A stretch of DNA of 64,000 bases from assembly GCA_951813065.1 (NCBI GenBank), contig CATOTH010000001.1, forward strand, positions 124,001 to 188,000. The letters are read 5' to 3'. A program made the translations under genes and the position numbers. The DNA is from an uncultured Bryobacterales bacterium. GTDB lineage: Bacteria; Acidobacteriota; Terriglobia; Bryobacterales; UBA6623. Numbering within the stretch: the first letter of the stretch is position 1; the number at the start of each line of letters is the position of its first letter. The notes under the pieces are model-generated. The model was not told the DNA's origin, did no database searches, and worked only from the letters and a program-made list of their open reading frames with translations. This document shows, piece after piece, positions 50,113 through 60,242 of this stretch.

Positions 50113-51920
50113 TGCCGGACCAACCACCAGCCCCTTCCGCCCTCGAACCGTTGGGAGGCCTTCAGCGGACCCACTATTGCGGCGAGATCCGCGATAGCGA
50201 CATTGGCACGAATGCCGTTCTGATGGGATGGGTGCACCGCAAGCGCGACCTCGGGGGTCTGTTGTTCCTGCATCTGCGGGACCGCAGCGGCATCTCGCAG
50301 ATCGTCTTCAATGCAGAAACTCACCCGGAGGCCCACGCCAAGGCCGAGACACTGCGCAGCGAGTACGTGATTGCCGTGGAAGGGCCCGTGGTGCGGCGAT
50401 CCGAAGACACATACAACCCCAACCTGCAGACGGGAACAGTCGAGGTCGTTGCCCGAACCGTTACGATCCTGAACACTTCGGACACACCGCCTTTCCAACT
50501 GGACGAGGATGATCACGCCCCGGTCGGCGAGGAGACCCGCCTGAAACATCGCTACATCGATTTGCGCCGTCCGCAGATGCAACGGAACATCCGGCTGCGG
50601 GATCGCGTGAACCGAGCGATTCGGGAAGCATTTCATTCGGAGCGGTTTCTCGAAATCGAAACTCCCTTCATGACCCGGTCGACTCCGGAAGGCGCTCGCG
50701 ATTTTCTGGTGCCGAGCCGGATCCAGCCGGGGACGATGTACGCCCTTCCGCAGTCCCCTCAAATTTTCAAGCAACTGCTGATGATCGGCGGGTCCGATCG
50801 GTATTTCCAGATCGTTCGTTGTTTCCGCGATGAGGACCTTCGGGCAGACCGCCAGCCCGAATTCACCCAGATCGATGTCGAGATGTCGTTCGTGCAGGAA
50901 GATGGCGTCCTGTCAGTCATCGAGCGACTGATGGTCGCTGTTTGCGAAGCTGCCGGAAAGCCAGCCCCTGAGTTGCCTCTGCCCAGGCTCACCTACGCCG
51001 AGGCAATGCAACGATACGGAACCGACAAGCCGGACCTGCGTCTGCCGGCGATGCATGTCGTCACGGACCTTCTCGCCCCGGGTGACCTGCCGACAGTGGG
51101 GCCATTGGTCGCAATCCGGATTCCGGATGTCGGGCAGCTAACGCGACGGGAGCGCGAACAGTTTCGCGACTTCGCCTCGGAGCAAAACCTCCGGGTTTTC
51201 GACGACTTCCGCGGATTGACCAAGAAGATGCCTGACCAGATGCAGGCTGTCCGCGACCGGTTGAGTGCGAACGAAGATGACTTCCTGGTCCTGGCGACGG
51301 GTCTCTCGCCGGCATCGGGACCACGACCGGACGAGTCCGTGCTAGCGGCTGCGGGCAACCTGCGCACGTGCATCGGCGAAGCTTTCTCCGACCGTCACGG
51401 CCTGCTCCGCAATGATGACATCCGATTCCTGTGGGTCACCGATTTCCCCATGTTCGAGTGGTCAGACGCCGATGGAATCTGGACGGCGGCCCACCACCCC
51501 TTCACGGCGCCGCACGAAAACGACGTGGACCTCCTGCTGACCGATCCGGGCGCATGCCGTTCCAAGGCCTACGACCTTGTCTTGAACGGGGTCGAGCTCG
51601 GCTCGGGATCGATCCGTATTCACCGGGAAGATACTCAGTCCAAGGTGTTCGCCGCCCTGGGGTTCACACCCGAAGAGGCTCGCCACCGATTCGGATTCTT
51701 CCTCGATGCGCTGCAGTACGGCACACCCCCGCATGGCGGAATCGCCCTCGGCCTTGACCGCCTGATCATGCTGCTCGCTGGCGAGTCGTCAATCCGTGAC
51801 GTGATCCCGTTCCCCAAGACCACTAAAGGAACAGACCTGATGTGCGAGGCGCCCAACACCGTGCCAGCCCGGAATCTCCGCGAACTGGGAATCAGTCTTA
51901 GGGTCGTGCCCAAGGGCTGA
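50112..51920 (+). CDS. aspS: Aspartyl-tRNA synthetase
   Basis: 602 residues. The N-terminal OB domain includes [20 protein letters not shown]; motif 2 is in [20 protein letters not shown]; the GAD insertion domain lies between about 290 and 400; motif 3 is [16 protein letters not shown]. Related bacterial AspRS of this long type can be discriminating or non-discriminating; no gat genes are in the window. ATG start overlaps the upstream stop. Confidence 0.97.
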   Translation: MPDQPPAPSALEPLGGLQRTHYCGEIRDSDIGTNAVLMGWVHRKRDLGGLLFLHLRDRSGISQIVFNAETHPEAHAKAETLRSEYVIAVEGPVVRRSEDTYNPNLQTGTVEVVARTVTILNTSDTPPFQLDEDDHAPVGEETRLKHRYIDLRRPQMQRNIRLRDRVNRAIREAFHSERFLEIETPFMTRSTPEGARDFLVPSRIQPGTMYALPQSPQIFKQLLMIGGSDRYFQIVRCFRDEDLRADRQPEFTQIDVEMSFVQEDGVLSVIERLMVAVCEAAGKPAPELPLPRLTYAEAMQRYGTDKPDLRLPAMHVVTDLLAPGDLPTVGPLVAIRIPDVGQLTRREREQFRDFASEQNLRVFDDFRGLTKKMPDQMQAVRDRLSANEDDFLVLATGLSPASGPRPDESVLAAAGNLRTCIGEAFSDRHGLLRNDDIRFLWVTDFPMFEWSDADGIWTAAHHPFTAPHENDVDLLLTDPGACRSKAYDLVLNGVELGSGSIRIHREDTQSKVFAALGFTPEEARHRFGFFLDALQYGTPPHGGIALGLDRLIMLLAGESSIRDVIPFPKTTKGTDLMCEAPNTVPARNLRELGISLRVVPKG

Positions 51921-51954
51921 TCACAGAACGTCGCGGACGGGAGGAGATCAAGCC

Positions 51955-52950
51955 ATGAGCCGGGTCCTGGTCATTGGTGGCAACCTGTTCATCGGATACG
52001 AACTGGTCAAGCGCCTGCTCGAGCGTAGCGACGAAGTCACGATCCTGCACCGGGGCCTGTCAACTCCGTTCGGGGAACGCGTCGCCAATATCCGTTGCGA
52101 CCGGAACGACACAAAGGCGATCACGCGCACAGTGCGAGACGGCGCCTTCGAGTACGTGTTCGACAACGTGTACGACTGGGAGCGCGGGACGACGGGCGAG
52201 CAAGTTCGAGCGGCAGCCGCGGCGTGCGGCCCGGGACTGCGCCGGTACGTCTTCATGTCGAGCTGCGCGGCCTACGGCGAAGGCTTGGATCGCGAGGAGG
52301 GCTTGTCTCCTCTGGCCGGTCCCGACAATCCGGAGGTGTATTGCCGCAATAAGGCCGACTCGGAACGAGCTCTGGCGGCGCTCTACGCAGAAGAGGGTGT
52401 CGAGACCGTGTCGCTTCGGCCCCCCTACATTTACGGTCCGCGCAATCCCTTCTATCGCGAGCAGTTCTTCTGGGACCGAATGGCTCGAAGACGTCCGATC
52501 ATCGTGCCGGGCGACGGAAGTCGTCTCATGCAGTTTGTCTTCGTACGGGATCTCGTCGATGCTGCGATTCTGGCCGCGGAAAGCGAATGCGCCGCCGGGA
52601 AGGCCTACAACGTGGCCCATCCCGAACCCATGCGGCAAGACGAATTTGTCCGTGCCCTCGGAGTCGCCGCCGGCGTGGAGCCGGAACTGCGATATGTCCC
52701 GCGGGAAACGCTCGAGATGCTTGGCGGAGGCGATTTCACGCCTCCCCACTACTTCGGCCAGTACTTCGACCGGCCGCCGATCACGATGGACATTTCCCTG
52801 GCCCGCAGGGATCTGGGATTCCAGCCGACAAGCCATGCACAAGCCCTGAGCATCACCTACGGCGAGTACGTCGCGACCGATCGACCGTCCCCAGACTTTT
52901 CGTTCGACGACCGGGTCTTGCGGGGGGGCTGGAGCGCGGTCAACGCGTAA
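51955..52950 (+). CDS. NAD-dependent epimerase/dehydratase family protein
   Basis: 331 residues. Atypical extended-SDR: the Rossmann motif is VIGGNLFIGYELVKRLL, and the Tyr-x-x-x-Lys is YCRNKADSE. PPYIYGPRNPFYREQFFWDR is the substrate loop typical of nucleotide-sugar epimerases. ATG start at 51955 with GGAGGAG upstream. The gene converges with the FG-GAP gene and overlaps its end by 11 bases. Confidence 0.88.
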   Translation: MSRVLVIGGNLFIGYELVKRLLERSDEVTILHRGLSTPFGERVANIRCDRNDTKAITRTVRDGAFEYVFDNVYDWERGTTGEQVRAAAAACGPGLRRYVFMSSCAAYGEGLDREEGLSPLAGPDNPEVYCRNKADSERALAALYAEEGVETVSLRPPYIYGPRNPFYREQFFWDRMARRRPIIVPGDGSRLMQFVFVRDLVDAAILAAESECAAGKAYNVAHPEPMRQDEFVRALGVAAGVEPELRYVPRETLEMLGGGDFTPPHYFGQYFDRPPITMDISLARRDLGFQPTSHAQALSITYGEYVATDRPSPDFSFDDRVLRGGWSAVNA

Positions 52951-54094
52951 GGTTCTCGAACAAGAAAACCCCGCCCTTCCCTGCAACCACGATATCCAGG
53001 TCCCGGTCCCCGTCGATATCGACCACGGGGATCTGCATGCCTCCGCCAACCCGGCCGCCGTAGTGGATGAGGTGCCTCACCCACTCCCATTTCTTGCCCG
53101 TGTCGACGTACTCGTACCAATACAGACCCAGCGGCTCTCGGCCGCCCTCGTCCCTACCGTTGTGTGCATAGAGACGCTTGCCGGTGACTAGTTCGGGCCG
53201 CCCGTCACCGGTGAGGTCGGCCAGAGTCGAGGCATGCGGCTGAGACCAGGCTTCGTCGATCACCAGGCGCTCCCATGTACGCTCCTGGTTCGCTCCCTTG
53301 CCCTGGCGCAGCCAGAAAACGCCGTAGCTGTGCGCATACGTTGTCACGATGTCGTTCAAGCCGTCCTGGTCAACATCCACAACATGCATGAATCCGACGT
53401 GCTTCTCATTCTCGAATTCCGCGTGCATGGTCCAAGGCGTCTTGTGCGGATCGGACGGCGCTTCCAGCCAGCCCTTGGGCGTGAGGATGTCCATTCGCCC
53501 GTCCCCATTGACGTCCCCGGCACCGATGCCATGTCCGTCCGCAGCTGACTGCACGACGCGCTCTTTCCACTGGCCGCTGTCGCCGGGTGCCTCGAACCAG
53601 GAGGTCTTGTCCGCGATGCGGCCCCCGAACTGGGGCAGCACCTCGCGGGCCTCACCGTCGCCGTCCAAATCAACAAGCAGGGCGAATTCGACACTCAGGC
53701 CTTCGTGTATCGAGTGTTCCACCCACTCGCCGATGGCTCGGCCGGGATTGCGCCACCACGCGATCTTGCGCTCCCCCCACCCAACGCTGACGACATCGAT
53801 ATGGCCATCCCGGTCCACATCGAAAAGCATGTCGCTGAAGTCATCGATGTAGTTATTCCAGAACAGGATCGAGCGGAACTTCTTGGCTTGGAAGTCCGGC
53901 CCGCGAAACCAGTTTTCCCCGGAGACGATGTCGAGGAAGCCGTCGCCGTTCAGGTCTGCCACCGCGCACGGCTCGCTGCGCCCGAGGTCGATCACATGCT
54001 TCTGAAACGGGATCTCAGGCGAAGGACCTGCCGCGTGAGAGGGAATGGCGGCAAGAGCCAGCAGGGCGACCGGGAAGGCTCGGAGCAATTCCAT
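52940..54094 (-). CDS. Secreted FG-GAP/VCBS-repeat protein
   Basis: About 384 residues. A signal peptide (LLRAFPVALLALAAIPSHAAG) is followed by a beta-propeller of FG-GAP/VCBS repeats with calcium-like motifs: CAVADLNGDGFLDIVSGENW, DVDRDGHIDVVSVG, DVNGDGRMDILTPKG, DVDQDGLNDIVTTYA, DLTGDGRPELVTGK and DIDGDRDLDIVVAGKGG. Such proteins occur widely in acidobacteria and planctomycetes, beside sugar-acid enzymes. The start is the ATG at 54094; an ATG at 54115 would add seven residues. Probable binding or structural role outside the cell. Confidence 0.88.
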   Translation of the reverse strand: MELLRAFPVALLALAAIPSHAAGPSPEIPFQKHVIDLGRSEPCAVADLNGDGFLDIVSGENWFRGPDFQAKKFRSILFWNNYIDDFSDMLFDVDRDGHIDVVSVGWGERKIAWWRNPGRAIGEWVEHSIHEGLSVEFALLVDLDGDGEAREVLPQFGGRIADKTSWFEAPGDSGQWKERVVQSAADGHGIGAGDVNGDGRMDILTPKGWLEAPSDPHKTPWTMHAEFENEKHVGFMHVVDVDQDGLNDIVTTYAHSYGVFWLRQGKGANQERTWERLVIDEAWSQPHASTLADLTGDGRPELVTGKRLYAHNGRDEGGREPLGLYWYEYVDTGKKWEWVRHLIHYGGRVGGGMQIPVVDIDGDRDLDIVVAGKGGVFLFENLTR

Positions 54095-54145
54095 GACCGC
54101 ACCATCATGCCACAAGGACTTACCAACTCCTTCGCAGCTTGAATG

Positions 54146-54367
54146 TCAGCGGCGCCCGAAGAGCATCGCAAGCAATGTGATTACCGCGCTCACGAGCACG
54201 CATGTCCCCAACGGGAAATAGAGCGTTACCTTCTGGCCGCGATAGACGAAGTCACCGGGGAGTTGCCCCAGCTTGGGCAGGCCCAACCTCCCCGCCACCC
54301 ACACGATTGCGCCCAAGGCGACAAGCGACAGTCCGGCAAGTACGAGAAACCTGGCCACTCCCGTCAT
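54146..54367 (-). CDS. DUF2905 family membrane protein
   Basis: 73 residues, two membrane helices around LGLPKLGQLPGDFVYRGQKV, a DUF2905 signature. Function unknown. Its ATG overlaps the DapA-family stop by four bases. Confidence 0.9.
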   Translation of the reverse strand: MTGVARFLVLAGLSLVALGAIVWVAGRLGLPKLGQLPGDFVYRGQKVTLYFPLGTCVLVSAVITLLAMLFGRR

Positions 54368-55380
54368 GTGCGCAGATAGGGCCGCACGAACTCGAGCGTC
54401 TCCTGCAAACTGGCCTTGGCTTGCTCGTCAAGCAGCCGGGCATTGGGACTGCGCACTCTCCAATTCGGGAACACGCCGCGCAGATGCAACACGTATGAAA
54501 GCGCAGGCAGCCCGTGCGCCTGCGCCTTGGTGATCAGGAGGAGCGTCTTGGAAAACATGTCGATGGCTTCGTTGCGGTGTCCGGCGTGCCATAGCTCCCA
54601 CACACGCACATACAGATCAACCCATGACGCTGCGGGCATATTGCCCGCCGACCCCCGAGCCATCTCCTCGATGAGAGTGCGTCCGTGGCCGCCTGTGAAA
54701 GCTACCGGCCGTTCGGCGGCAGACAGCTGTTGAAACTCGGTCAGGCGAGAAAGGGTGTGGCCCGCCTCGTCCTTGACAAACCGCAGGTTCGGGATTTCGC
54801 GCACCATCCGCGACACAAACCCGACGCTCATGTTTCCGATCGCCTGCATGAACATTGGCAGCCCGCCGGCCTCGGCCACCGCCCGGTAGTACCCAGAGAC
54901 CGCCTGCAAGTCGAATGTCGACTGCCCCCCCTTGCGCGACGGCAGCGCGATGATCGCGTCCGGCCCGATGGACTTGGCGTGCTGGGCGTAGCGAACCGCG
55001 GTCTCGGTATTGTCAGCCTGGACGCCGATCACCACCTTGGGCCGCAACCCCTTGGACGCTTCAACGATCGCCTCGGCACCTGCGATGCGCTCGTCAAACG
55101 TCAACAGCGCGTACTCGCTAGCCAGTTGGGGCCAGACAATCCCGTGAACGCCGGCTAGGTCCAGGAAGCGCACCTCGTCGGCAAGCGTCTCGAGATCCAC
55201 CGAGCCGTCATCGCTGTAGGGCGTCGCCACGATCGGGAAGACCCCGCGAAACCCGTCATCCTCTCCCAGTGCCACCTGCGACGCCGCGAGCCCGCCGACG
55301 CAATAGGAGAACAGGGTCCGCCGCGTCAGGAACTGCGGTTTCAGGAATGCCTCAGAGTGCGCTGCTGCCTGCGTGATCAT
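54364..55380 (-). CDS. DapA-family aldolase with Tat-like signal
   Basis: 338 residues. The first 40 residues contain LTRRTLFSYCVGGLAASQVA, a twin-arginine-style signal. The core is the DHDPS/KDG-aldolase barrel: GVFPIVATPYSDDGSVDLE, GVHGIVWPQLASEYALLT and LRFVKDEAGHT, where the Lys is the Schiff-base residue. The usual Tyr of YNxP is not at its place (LPMFMQAIGN). It overlaps the enolase-superfamily gene by 29 bases. The neighbourhood suggests breakdown of a sugar acid such as rhamnonate or galactonate (inference). Confidence 0.88.
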   Translation of the reverse strand: MITQAAAHSEAFLKPQFLTRRTLFSYCVGGLAASQVALGEDDGFRGVFPIVATPYSDDGSVDLETLADEVRFLDLAGVHGIVWPQLASEYALLTFDERIAGAEAIVEASKGLRPKVVIGVQADNTETAVRYAQHAKSIGPDAIIALPSRKGGQSTFDLQAVSGYYRAVAEAGGLPMFMQAIGNMSVGFVSRMVREIPNLRFVKDEAGHTLSRLTEFQQLSAAERPVAFTGGHGRTLIEEMARGSAGNMPAASWVDLYVRVWELWHAGHRNEAIDMFSKTLLLITKAQAHGLPALSYVLHLRGVFPNWRVRSPNARLLDEQAKASLQETLEFVRPYLRT

Positions 55381-56566
55381 GCACCATTTTCTCCGTGATC
55401 TCCGTGCCGAAGCCGGGTTTGTCAGTCGCGAAGTAGTGTCCTTCCTTGTAAGGAGATGACATCGCGAGCATCAGGTCGGTCGCAGCGTCACCTGTCCCAA
55501 AGCTCTCCGCAAGAGGAGCGTTTGCCGTCAAGACGATGGGCATGCCGTAGAGACTGCTTCCGCGGTGCGGGATGATCGGCAAACCGCGCTCCGCCCCCAT
55601 CACCGCGATCTTGCGGACCGCGGTGATTCCGCCGCACCATGTGATGTCCGGCTGAAGGATTTCGGTTCCGCCGTGGTGAAGCAGCATCTGGTAGCCGTAC
55701 TGGGTGTACTCGTGCTCCCCGCTGACAATCAGGGTACTGTCAACCTCGTTGACCAAACGCTGGTATCCGAGGATGTTGTCGGGCGACAACGGCTCTTCGA
55801 TGAAATAGAGGCCGACCGGATCGAGCCGCCTGGCCATCTCGAGCGTGTAGCCGATATCGTTCCAGCGGCATCCGCAGTCGATCATCAGGCTGCGGTCCGG
55901 ACCAATGGCGTCACGCGCTTCGGAAAGCGTTTTCTCCGTGCGCAGCATTCCGTCCCGCCCTTCAGTGAGGCCATCGCGAACAGCAAGCTTGAAGTGCTCG
56001 AAACCCAGATCGAGACCGACACTAGGGTCGGAATTCGTGATGTAGCCGGGCACTTTCTCCTGGGTAGCGCCGCCGATCATCCGATAGATTGGTGTCTGCG
56101 CGTACTTGCCGGCAATGTCCCACAGTGCGTTGTCAACACCGCTGAGCGCCATTACAAAGACACCCCGCCGACCGTAGTAGATCCCGGACATGTACATCTG
56201 CTCCCAGAGCAGTTCGACGTTGCGGGGGTCCGTCCCGACAAGCAGGTGCCTCAAGTGCCCGTGAACAATCTCCGCCGCCGCGGCGCCTCCGGCACCAAGC
56301 CCGTAGCCCGTGACGCCCTGATCCGTCTTGATGGTGACGATGATCGCGCTGGCCAACTGGGAGTACGGACCGCTGTAGCGCCATCTGGCGGGGTCGTACA
56401 AGCCGTCGAACTGGGGCAAGCGGCCTTGCGACGAGCGCGTCCAGAGCCTGACAGGAACAGCTTCGACAGAGACAATCTTCAACGAGTCGCGTGCCTGTGC
56501 AAACGCTGGCGCCGAAGCTACGCTGGCACCGCCCAAGGCGGCGATAAACGATCTGCGTGACCGCAT
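55352..56566 (-). CDS. Enolase-superfamily (mandelate racemase/MLE-like) dehydratase, Tat-exported
   Basis: 404 residues. A Tat signal RSRRSFIAALGGASVASAPA precedes the capping and barrel domains. Barrel features are FKLAVRDG (Lys region), SLMIDCGCRWN (metal Asp), YFIEEPLSPDN (metal Glu) and SGEHEYT (metal Glu), then a late IIPHRGSSLYG with a catalytic His. These fit an acid-sugar dehydratase. Secretion is unusual, as most of these enzymes are cytosolic. ATG start at 56566. Operon: this gene, DapA-family, DUF2905 and FG-GAP. Confidence 0.9.
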   Translation of the reverse strand: MRSRRSFIAALGGASVASAPAFAQARDSLKIVSVEAVPVRLWTRSSQGRLPQFDGLYDPARWRYSGPYSQLASAIIVTIKTDQGVTGYGLGAGGAAAAEIVHGHLRHLLVGTDPRNVELLWEQMYMSGIYYGRRGVFVMALSGVDNALWDIAGKYAQTPIYRMIGGATQEKVPGYITNSDPSVGLDLGFEHFKLAVRDGLTEGRDGMLRTEKTLSEARDAIGPDRSLMIDCGCRWNDIGYTLEMARRLDPVGLYFIEEPLSPDNILGYQRLVNEVDSTLIVSGEHEYTQYGYQMLLHHGGTEILQPDITWCGGITAVRKIAVMGAERGLPIIPHRGSSLYGMPIVLTANAPLAESFGTGDAATDLMLAMSSPYKEGHYFATDKPGFGTEITEKMVHDHAGSSAL

Positions 56567-56718
56567 TGCGGCATCAGTCTAGCACCTGCCCAAGGCAAGA
56601 ACGGAGGTTTGGCGGTGGCGCTGACCGGCACCCTTGGGCAGGGCCAAACAGTGCTGTCCCTCCGGGAACAGCCCGGCACTAACCCGCGTAGTGGAAAACA
56701 AGATGGGCCTAATCGATG

Positions 56719-56850
56719 GTAAGCAGGTATCGGGGCGCTACAGTTAGGCCCTGTTGCAGAACCATGAGAGTAATGCAGAGTCAGGCGAACCGGATTTCTG
56801 CAACAACCTCAATGCAGAGGCAAGGAGTTCCGGGGCGGCCGTTCTTGCGG
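56719..56850 (+). mobile_element. IS66-family end remnant
   Basis: GTAAGCAGGTATCGGGGCGCTAC and the following bases match the left end of the IS66 element at 11494 for about 130 bases with scattered changes (AGTTAGGCCCTG, GCAAGGAGTTCCGGGG). No transposase gene and no second end were seen, so it is a solo end of a related element. Confidence 0.7.
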
Positions 56851-57209
56851 TCGTGGTCAATCGCAACAGATGTGCGTCGGCTGACGCTACTGAGACGAGC
56901 CGACCATTCATCTCAATGGGCGTCGCCCACTCGAGACGCGAAGAACAAGGAGGGTGCAAGGTGAAACCGCCTCCTGTGGGAGAGGTCGCACTTGAGGCTA
57001 ACGGGTTCTTCGTGGAGGATGCCACAAGCCGCCTCCGGCGGATGGGCTTGACCCAATGACCGATCGCAGGAAGGCCGAATGCGCGAAACACGTCCGCGTC
57101 GCGACCCTCCCTAGCCAAGCTCTCGGATGTCTTACTGCTTGCCGCACTACCCTTGTACTTCGACAGGAGGTGCCCCTATGATGGACCTGTAGAAGTGAAA
57201 GGAGTCTTG
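56851..57209. promoter_or_regulatory. Region between IS66 end remnant and PadR gene
   Basis: About 360 bases without a gene. The end carries GAAAGGAG, the ribosome binding site of padR. The promoter of the PadR/ADOP pair lies here and may be influenced by the IS end. Confidence 0.45.
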
Positions 57210-57536
57210 GTGGCACGTGTCGATCTTCCACAGGGGACCTTGGATCTGCTGATCCTGAAGACACTGGCACTCGAACCGCAGCACGGCTGGGGGATCTCGG
57301 AACGGATCCGACAGGTCTCCAGGGATGTTCTGCAGGTCCAGCAGGGGTCTCTTTATCCCGCATTGCATCGATTGGAACGGCGAGGCTTGATCCGGGCGAA
57401 GTGGGGCGTGTCCGAAAACAATCGCCGCGCCAAGTACTACGAACTCACCCCGACAGGTCAGCGTCAGCTGGAGGACGAATCCACGTCGTGGCGTAGGTTG
57501 TCGACTGCGGTGGAGAGCATCCTCGACATGGCCTAG
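57210..57536 (+). CDS. PadR-family transcriptional regulator
   Basis: About 108 residues. Winged-helix with GTLDLLILKTLALEPQHGWG, SLYPALHRLERRGLIRAKWG and AKYYELTPTGQRQL, the standard PadR core, then a short tail. The GTG at 57210 follows AAAGGAG with five bases between; a TTG at 57207 is too close. It ends three bases before the ADOP permease start, a typical acidobacterial arrangement in which PadR controls the permease. Confidence 0.92.
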   Translation: MARVDLPQGTLDLLILKTLALEPQHGWGISERIRQVSRDVLQVQQGSLYPALHRLERRGLIRAKWGVSENNRRAKYYELTPTGQRQLEDESTSWRRLSTAVESILDMA

Positions 57537-57539
57537 ACG

Positions 57540-60242
57540 GTGGTGTTGGCGATGTTCGACGGCTTTCTCTATCGGGTGCGAGGCCTGCTCCAGCGCAAGC
57601 GTGCGGAACAGGAACTTGACGATGAGCTGAGATTCCACCTCGACAAACTGACGGAAAAGCACATCGATGGCGGAATGCCTCCGGCTGAAGCTGTCCGGCT
57701 AGCGCGAGCGCGCCTCGGCGGCCTGGCCAAGGTTAGGGAAGACTGTCGCGAGTCTTGGGGATTCAGGCGGATCGAAGCCCTGCTCGGAGACATCATGTAC
57801 GGGTTGCGCACGCTGCGCAAGAGCCCGGTCTTCACTTCGACGGCTATCTGTGTCTTGGCGCTCAGCATTGGCGGCGCCACCTTGTTCTTCGCGCTCTTGC
57901 GTTCCGTTCTCCTCGCGCCTCTACCGTACCGCAGTCCGGAAGAACTGGTGGTCTTGTCTCTTGACAACCCGGCCACCGGCACGTTTGACCAGAACTTCAC
58001 GGTGCAGAGGGTTGAACACACGCGAGACCACACGGAGACATTCAGCGCAGTCGGTGCGTTTCTCAAGTGGCCGGAAGTCATGACCCTCTCCTCGGCCGGC
58101 GACCCCGAAGCGCTTGTGGCGGCTCGGGTCTCTTCGAACTTTCTCGAGATAGTGGGAACGCGTCCGATGGTAGGACGTGGCTTCGTTCCGGAAGAAGATC
58201 ATCCCTCGGGTCGGTCCGCAGTCATCCTCAGCGAGGGCCTATGGGAGCGCCGTTTCGGTAGGGACCCGGAGTTGACCGGACGAGTCCTGTTGCTGGATTC
58301 GCAGCCATACACAGTCGTCGGAGTTCTGCCAGCGGGGTTCGACCTCCCATTTCCCGAAGTCGACGTGTGGGTCACACGCCCGTCTCACCACTCCGTGATG
58401 CCAGCCAGGTTTTGGAGATTCGTGACGACCCAGGACGTTATCGCTCGCCTCAAGCCCGGAACAACGCTCGCGCAAGCCCAGAGCGAGATGGACTCGTTGA
58501 ACCAGAGCTACGTGTCGATGTATCCCAACAACCTAGACGCCAAGCCCGGAGTCACCGTGCGAGTCCAGCCGCTCAAGACGCGCGTCGTTGCCGACGTGCG
58601 CTCAATCCTGTGGATACTCTTCGGGGCCGTTTGTGTCTTGCTCTTGATCGCTTGCACGAATGTCTCCGGGCTTGTCTTGACCAGAGCTTCAGCGCGATCT
58701 CACGAGTTCGCCACGCTCGCCGCTCTAGGGGCCGGCACCCTCAGGCTCGTGTCTCGGCTCTGTGTCGAGAGCACGACGGTCGTGGTGGTGAGCGGCGGGC
58801 TAGCAGTGATCCTGGCAGCCGGTGCAATTGGCATTCTGCCCCGTTTGCACATGCCTCACCTGCCCCGGTCGGACGAAATCCATTTGGACGGTGGTGTGTT
58901 GGTGTTCGCGGCGGGCGTGGCAGCCCTGACCAGTTTGGTGGTCGGTTTCTTCCCTGCGCTGGAAGTCGCCAGGAGTCGTATCGCGAGCCTGCTGACCGGT
59001 CACGCCAGTTCGGCGAATCGGCTATCCGCGGCGTGGGGCAAGCGTTTCGCTGGGATTACGAGGCAGGAGCAATTGGTCGTCGGCCAAGTCGCCCTCTCGT
59101 TCGTGCTCATGTTCGGGGCTGGCCTGCTGGTGCAGAGCTTCGCCAGGCTGCAGTCCGTCGATCTGGGATTCAATCCTGAGCGGCTGCTCACGCTGAAAGT
59201 TCCGCTGCCATCAACAAGCTACGACACGCGCGAAAAGAGATCGGTCTTCTTCCGAGAACTGGACCGGCGGTTGTCTGCAGTGCCGGGAATAGACGACTCG
59301 GCGCTCATGCGGTCCATTCCGACCGCGCCGGCGCTCTTCACGAACATTCATGTCGTGGGCCGAGACGCCGTTCCGGAGTGGGAGGAACCGATGGCGCGCC
59401 TGCAGAGCATCACCACCGGATACTTCGCGACGATGGGCATTGCAGTCCGTCGCGGCAGAGCGTTCGCAGATCCAGACAACCGGTCCCAAACACCCCCAAC
59501 CGTCATAATCAACGAGAGCTTTGCGCGGCATTTGTGGTCCGCCTATCCAGCAGGTCCCGACCCGGTCGGCCAACACCTGCGCCTGGCATTCGACAGGATC
59601 GCGTCCGCCGAGATCATCGGCATCGTCGAAGACGTGCGAGAGTCGGGACCTGCTGAGCCAGCGGATCCGGGCTTCTACGTGCCGATGGCCTTCAGCCCTC
59701 CCGAGAAATGCTTCGTTGCGCTGCGAACCGGTCTTTCGACGCAGACCGCTGTGGGACTGGTCACTGAAGTCTTGCACGGGGTCGACCCGAACCTTGCCAT
59801 CTCCGAAGTCGCGATGATGACGGAATTGCTGGGGGAGGTCCTGGGCCGCCAACGGCTGGCGACAGCGCTACTCGTCGCGTTCGCAAGTCTCGCTTTGCTG
59901 TTGGCCGTGGTTGGTCTCTACGGGGTCATTGCCCAGCTGGTCCAGGTGCGCACTTCCGAGATAGGCATTCGGACAGCCCTGGGTGCGACACAAGGGGACA
60001 TCCTCAGAATGTTTGTGGGGCGGGCCCTTGCGCAGGTAGCCGTGGGAATCGTGCTCGGAGTCGCCGCCACGCTCACACTCGGCCACATCGCAGAAGACTT
60101 CCTGTTCGGAATCGTTCCGAGCGATCCTGTGACGTATGGGGTTGTGATCTGCATGTTTATGTCAGCCGCACTCGCTGCGGCCGCAGTCCCAACCTGGAGG
60201 GCGCTCAGGGTGGCACCGGCAACCGCGATCAAGCGGGTCTGA
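57540..60242 (+). CDS. ADOP-type ABC permease (MacB/FtsX-like)
   Basis: 900 residues. An N-terminal PadR-linked region (LDDELRFHLDKLTEKHI, ARARLGGLAKVREDCRES) leads into two MacB-PCD/FtsX modules, each with a periplasmic core and a four-helix membrane unit; membrane helices appear near 85, 355-430, 800-900. RSPEELVVLSL and GVAATLTLGHIAEDFLFG are family features. No ATPase is adjacent, as expected for this orphan permease. GTG start at 57540; the ATG at 57552 is a good alternative. Function: probable efflux or envelope export. Confidence 0.92.
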   Translation: MVLAMFDGFLYRVRGLLQRKRAEQELDDELRFHLDKLTEKHIDGGMPPAEAVRLARARLGGLAKVREDCRESWGFRRIEALLGDIMYGLRTLRKSPVFTSTAICVLALSIGGATLFFALLRSVLLAPLPYRSPEELVVLSLDNPATGTFDQNFTVQRVEHTRDHTETFSAVGAFLKWPEVMTLSSAGDPEALVAARVSSNFLEIVGTRPMVGRGFVPEEDHPSGRSAVILSEGLWERRFGRDPELTGRVLLLDSQPYTVVGVLPAGFDLPFPEVDVWVTRPSHHSVMPARFWRFVTTQDVIARLKPGTTLAQAQSEMDSLNQSYVSMYPNNLDAKPGVTVRVQPLKTRVVADVRSILWILFGAVCVLLLIACTNVSGLVLTRASARSHEFATLAALGAGTLRLVSRLCVESTTVVVVSGGLAVILAAGAIGILPRLHMPHLPRSDEIHLDGGVLVFAAGVAALTSLVVGFFPALEVARSRIASLLTGHASSANRLSAAWGKRFAGITRQEQLVVGQVALSFVLMFGAGLLVQSFARLQSVDLGFNPERLLTLKVPLPSTSYDTREKRSVFFRELDRRLSAVPGIDDSALMRSIPTAPALFTNIHVVGRDAVPEWEEPMARLQSITTGYFATMGIAVRRGRAFADPDNRSQTPPTVIINESFARHLWSAYPAGPDPVGQHLRLAFDRIASAEIIGIVEDVRESGPAEPADPGFYVPMAFSPPEKCFVALRTGLSTQTAVGLVTEVLHGVDPNLAISEVAMMTELLGEVLGRQRLATALLVAFASLALLLAVVGLYGVIAQLVQVRTSEIGIRTALGATQGDILRMFVGRALAQVAVGIVLGVAATLTLGHIAEDFLFGIVPSDPVTYGVVICMFMSAALAAAAVPTWRALRVAPATAIKRV

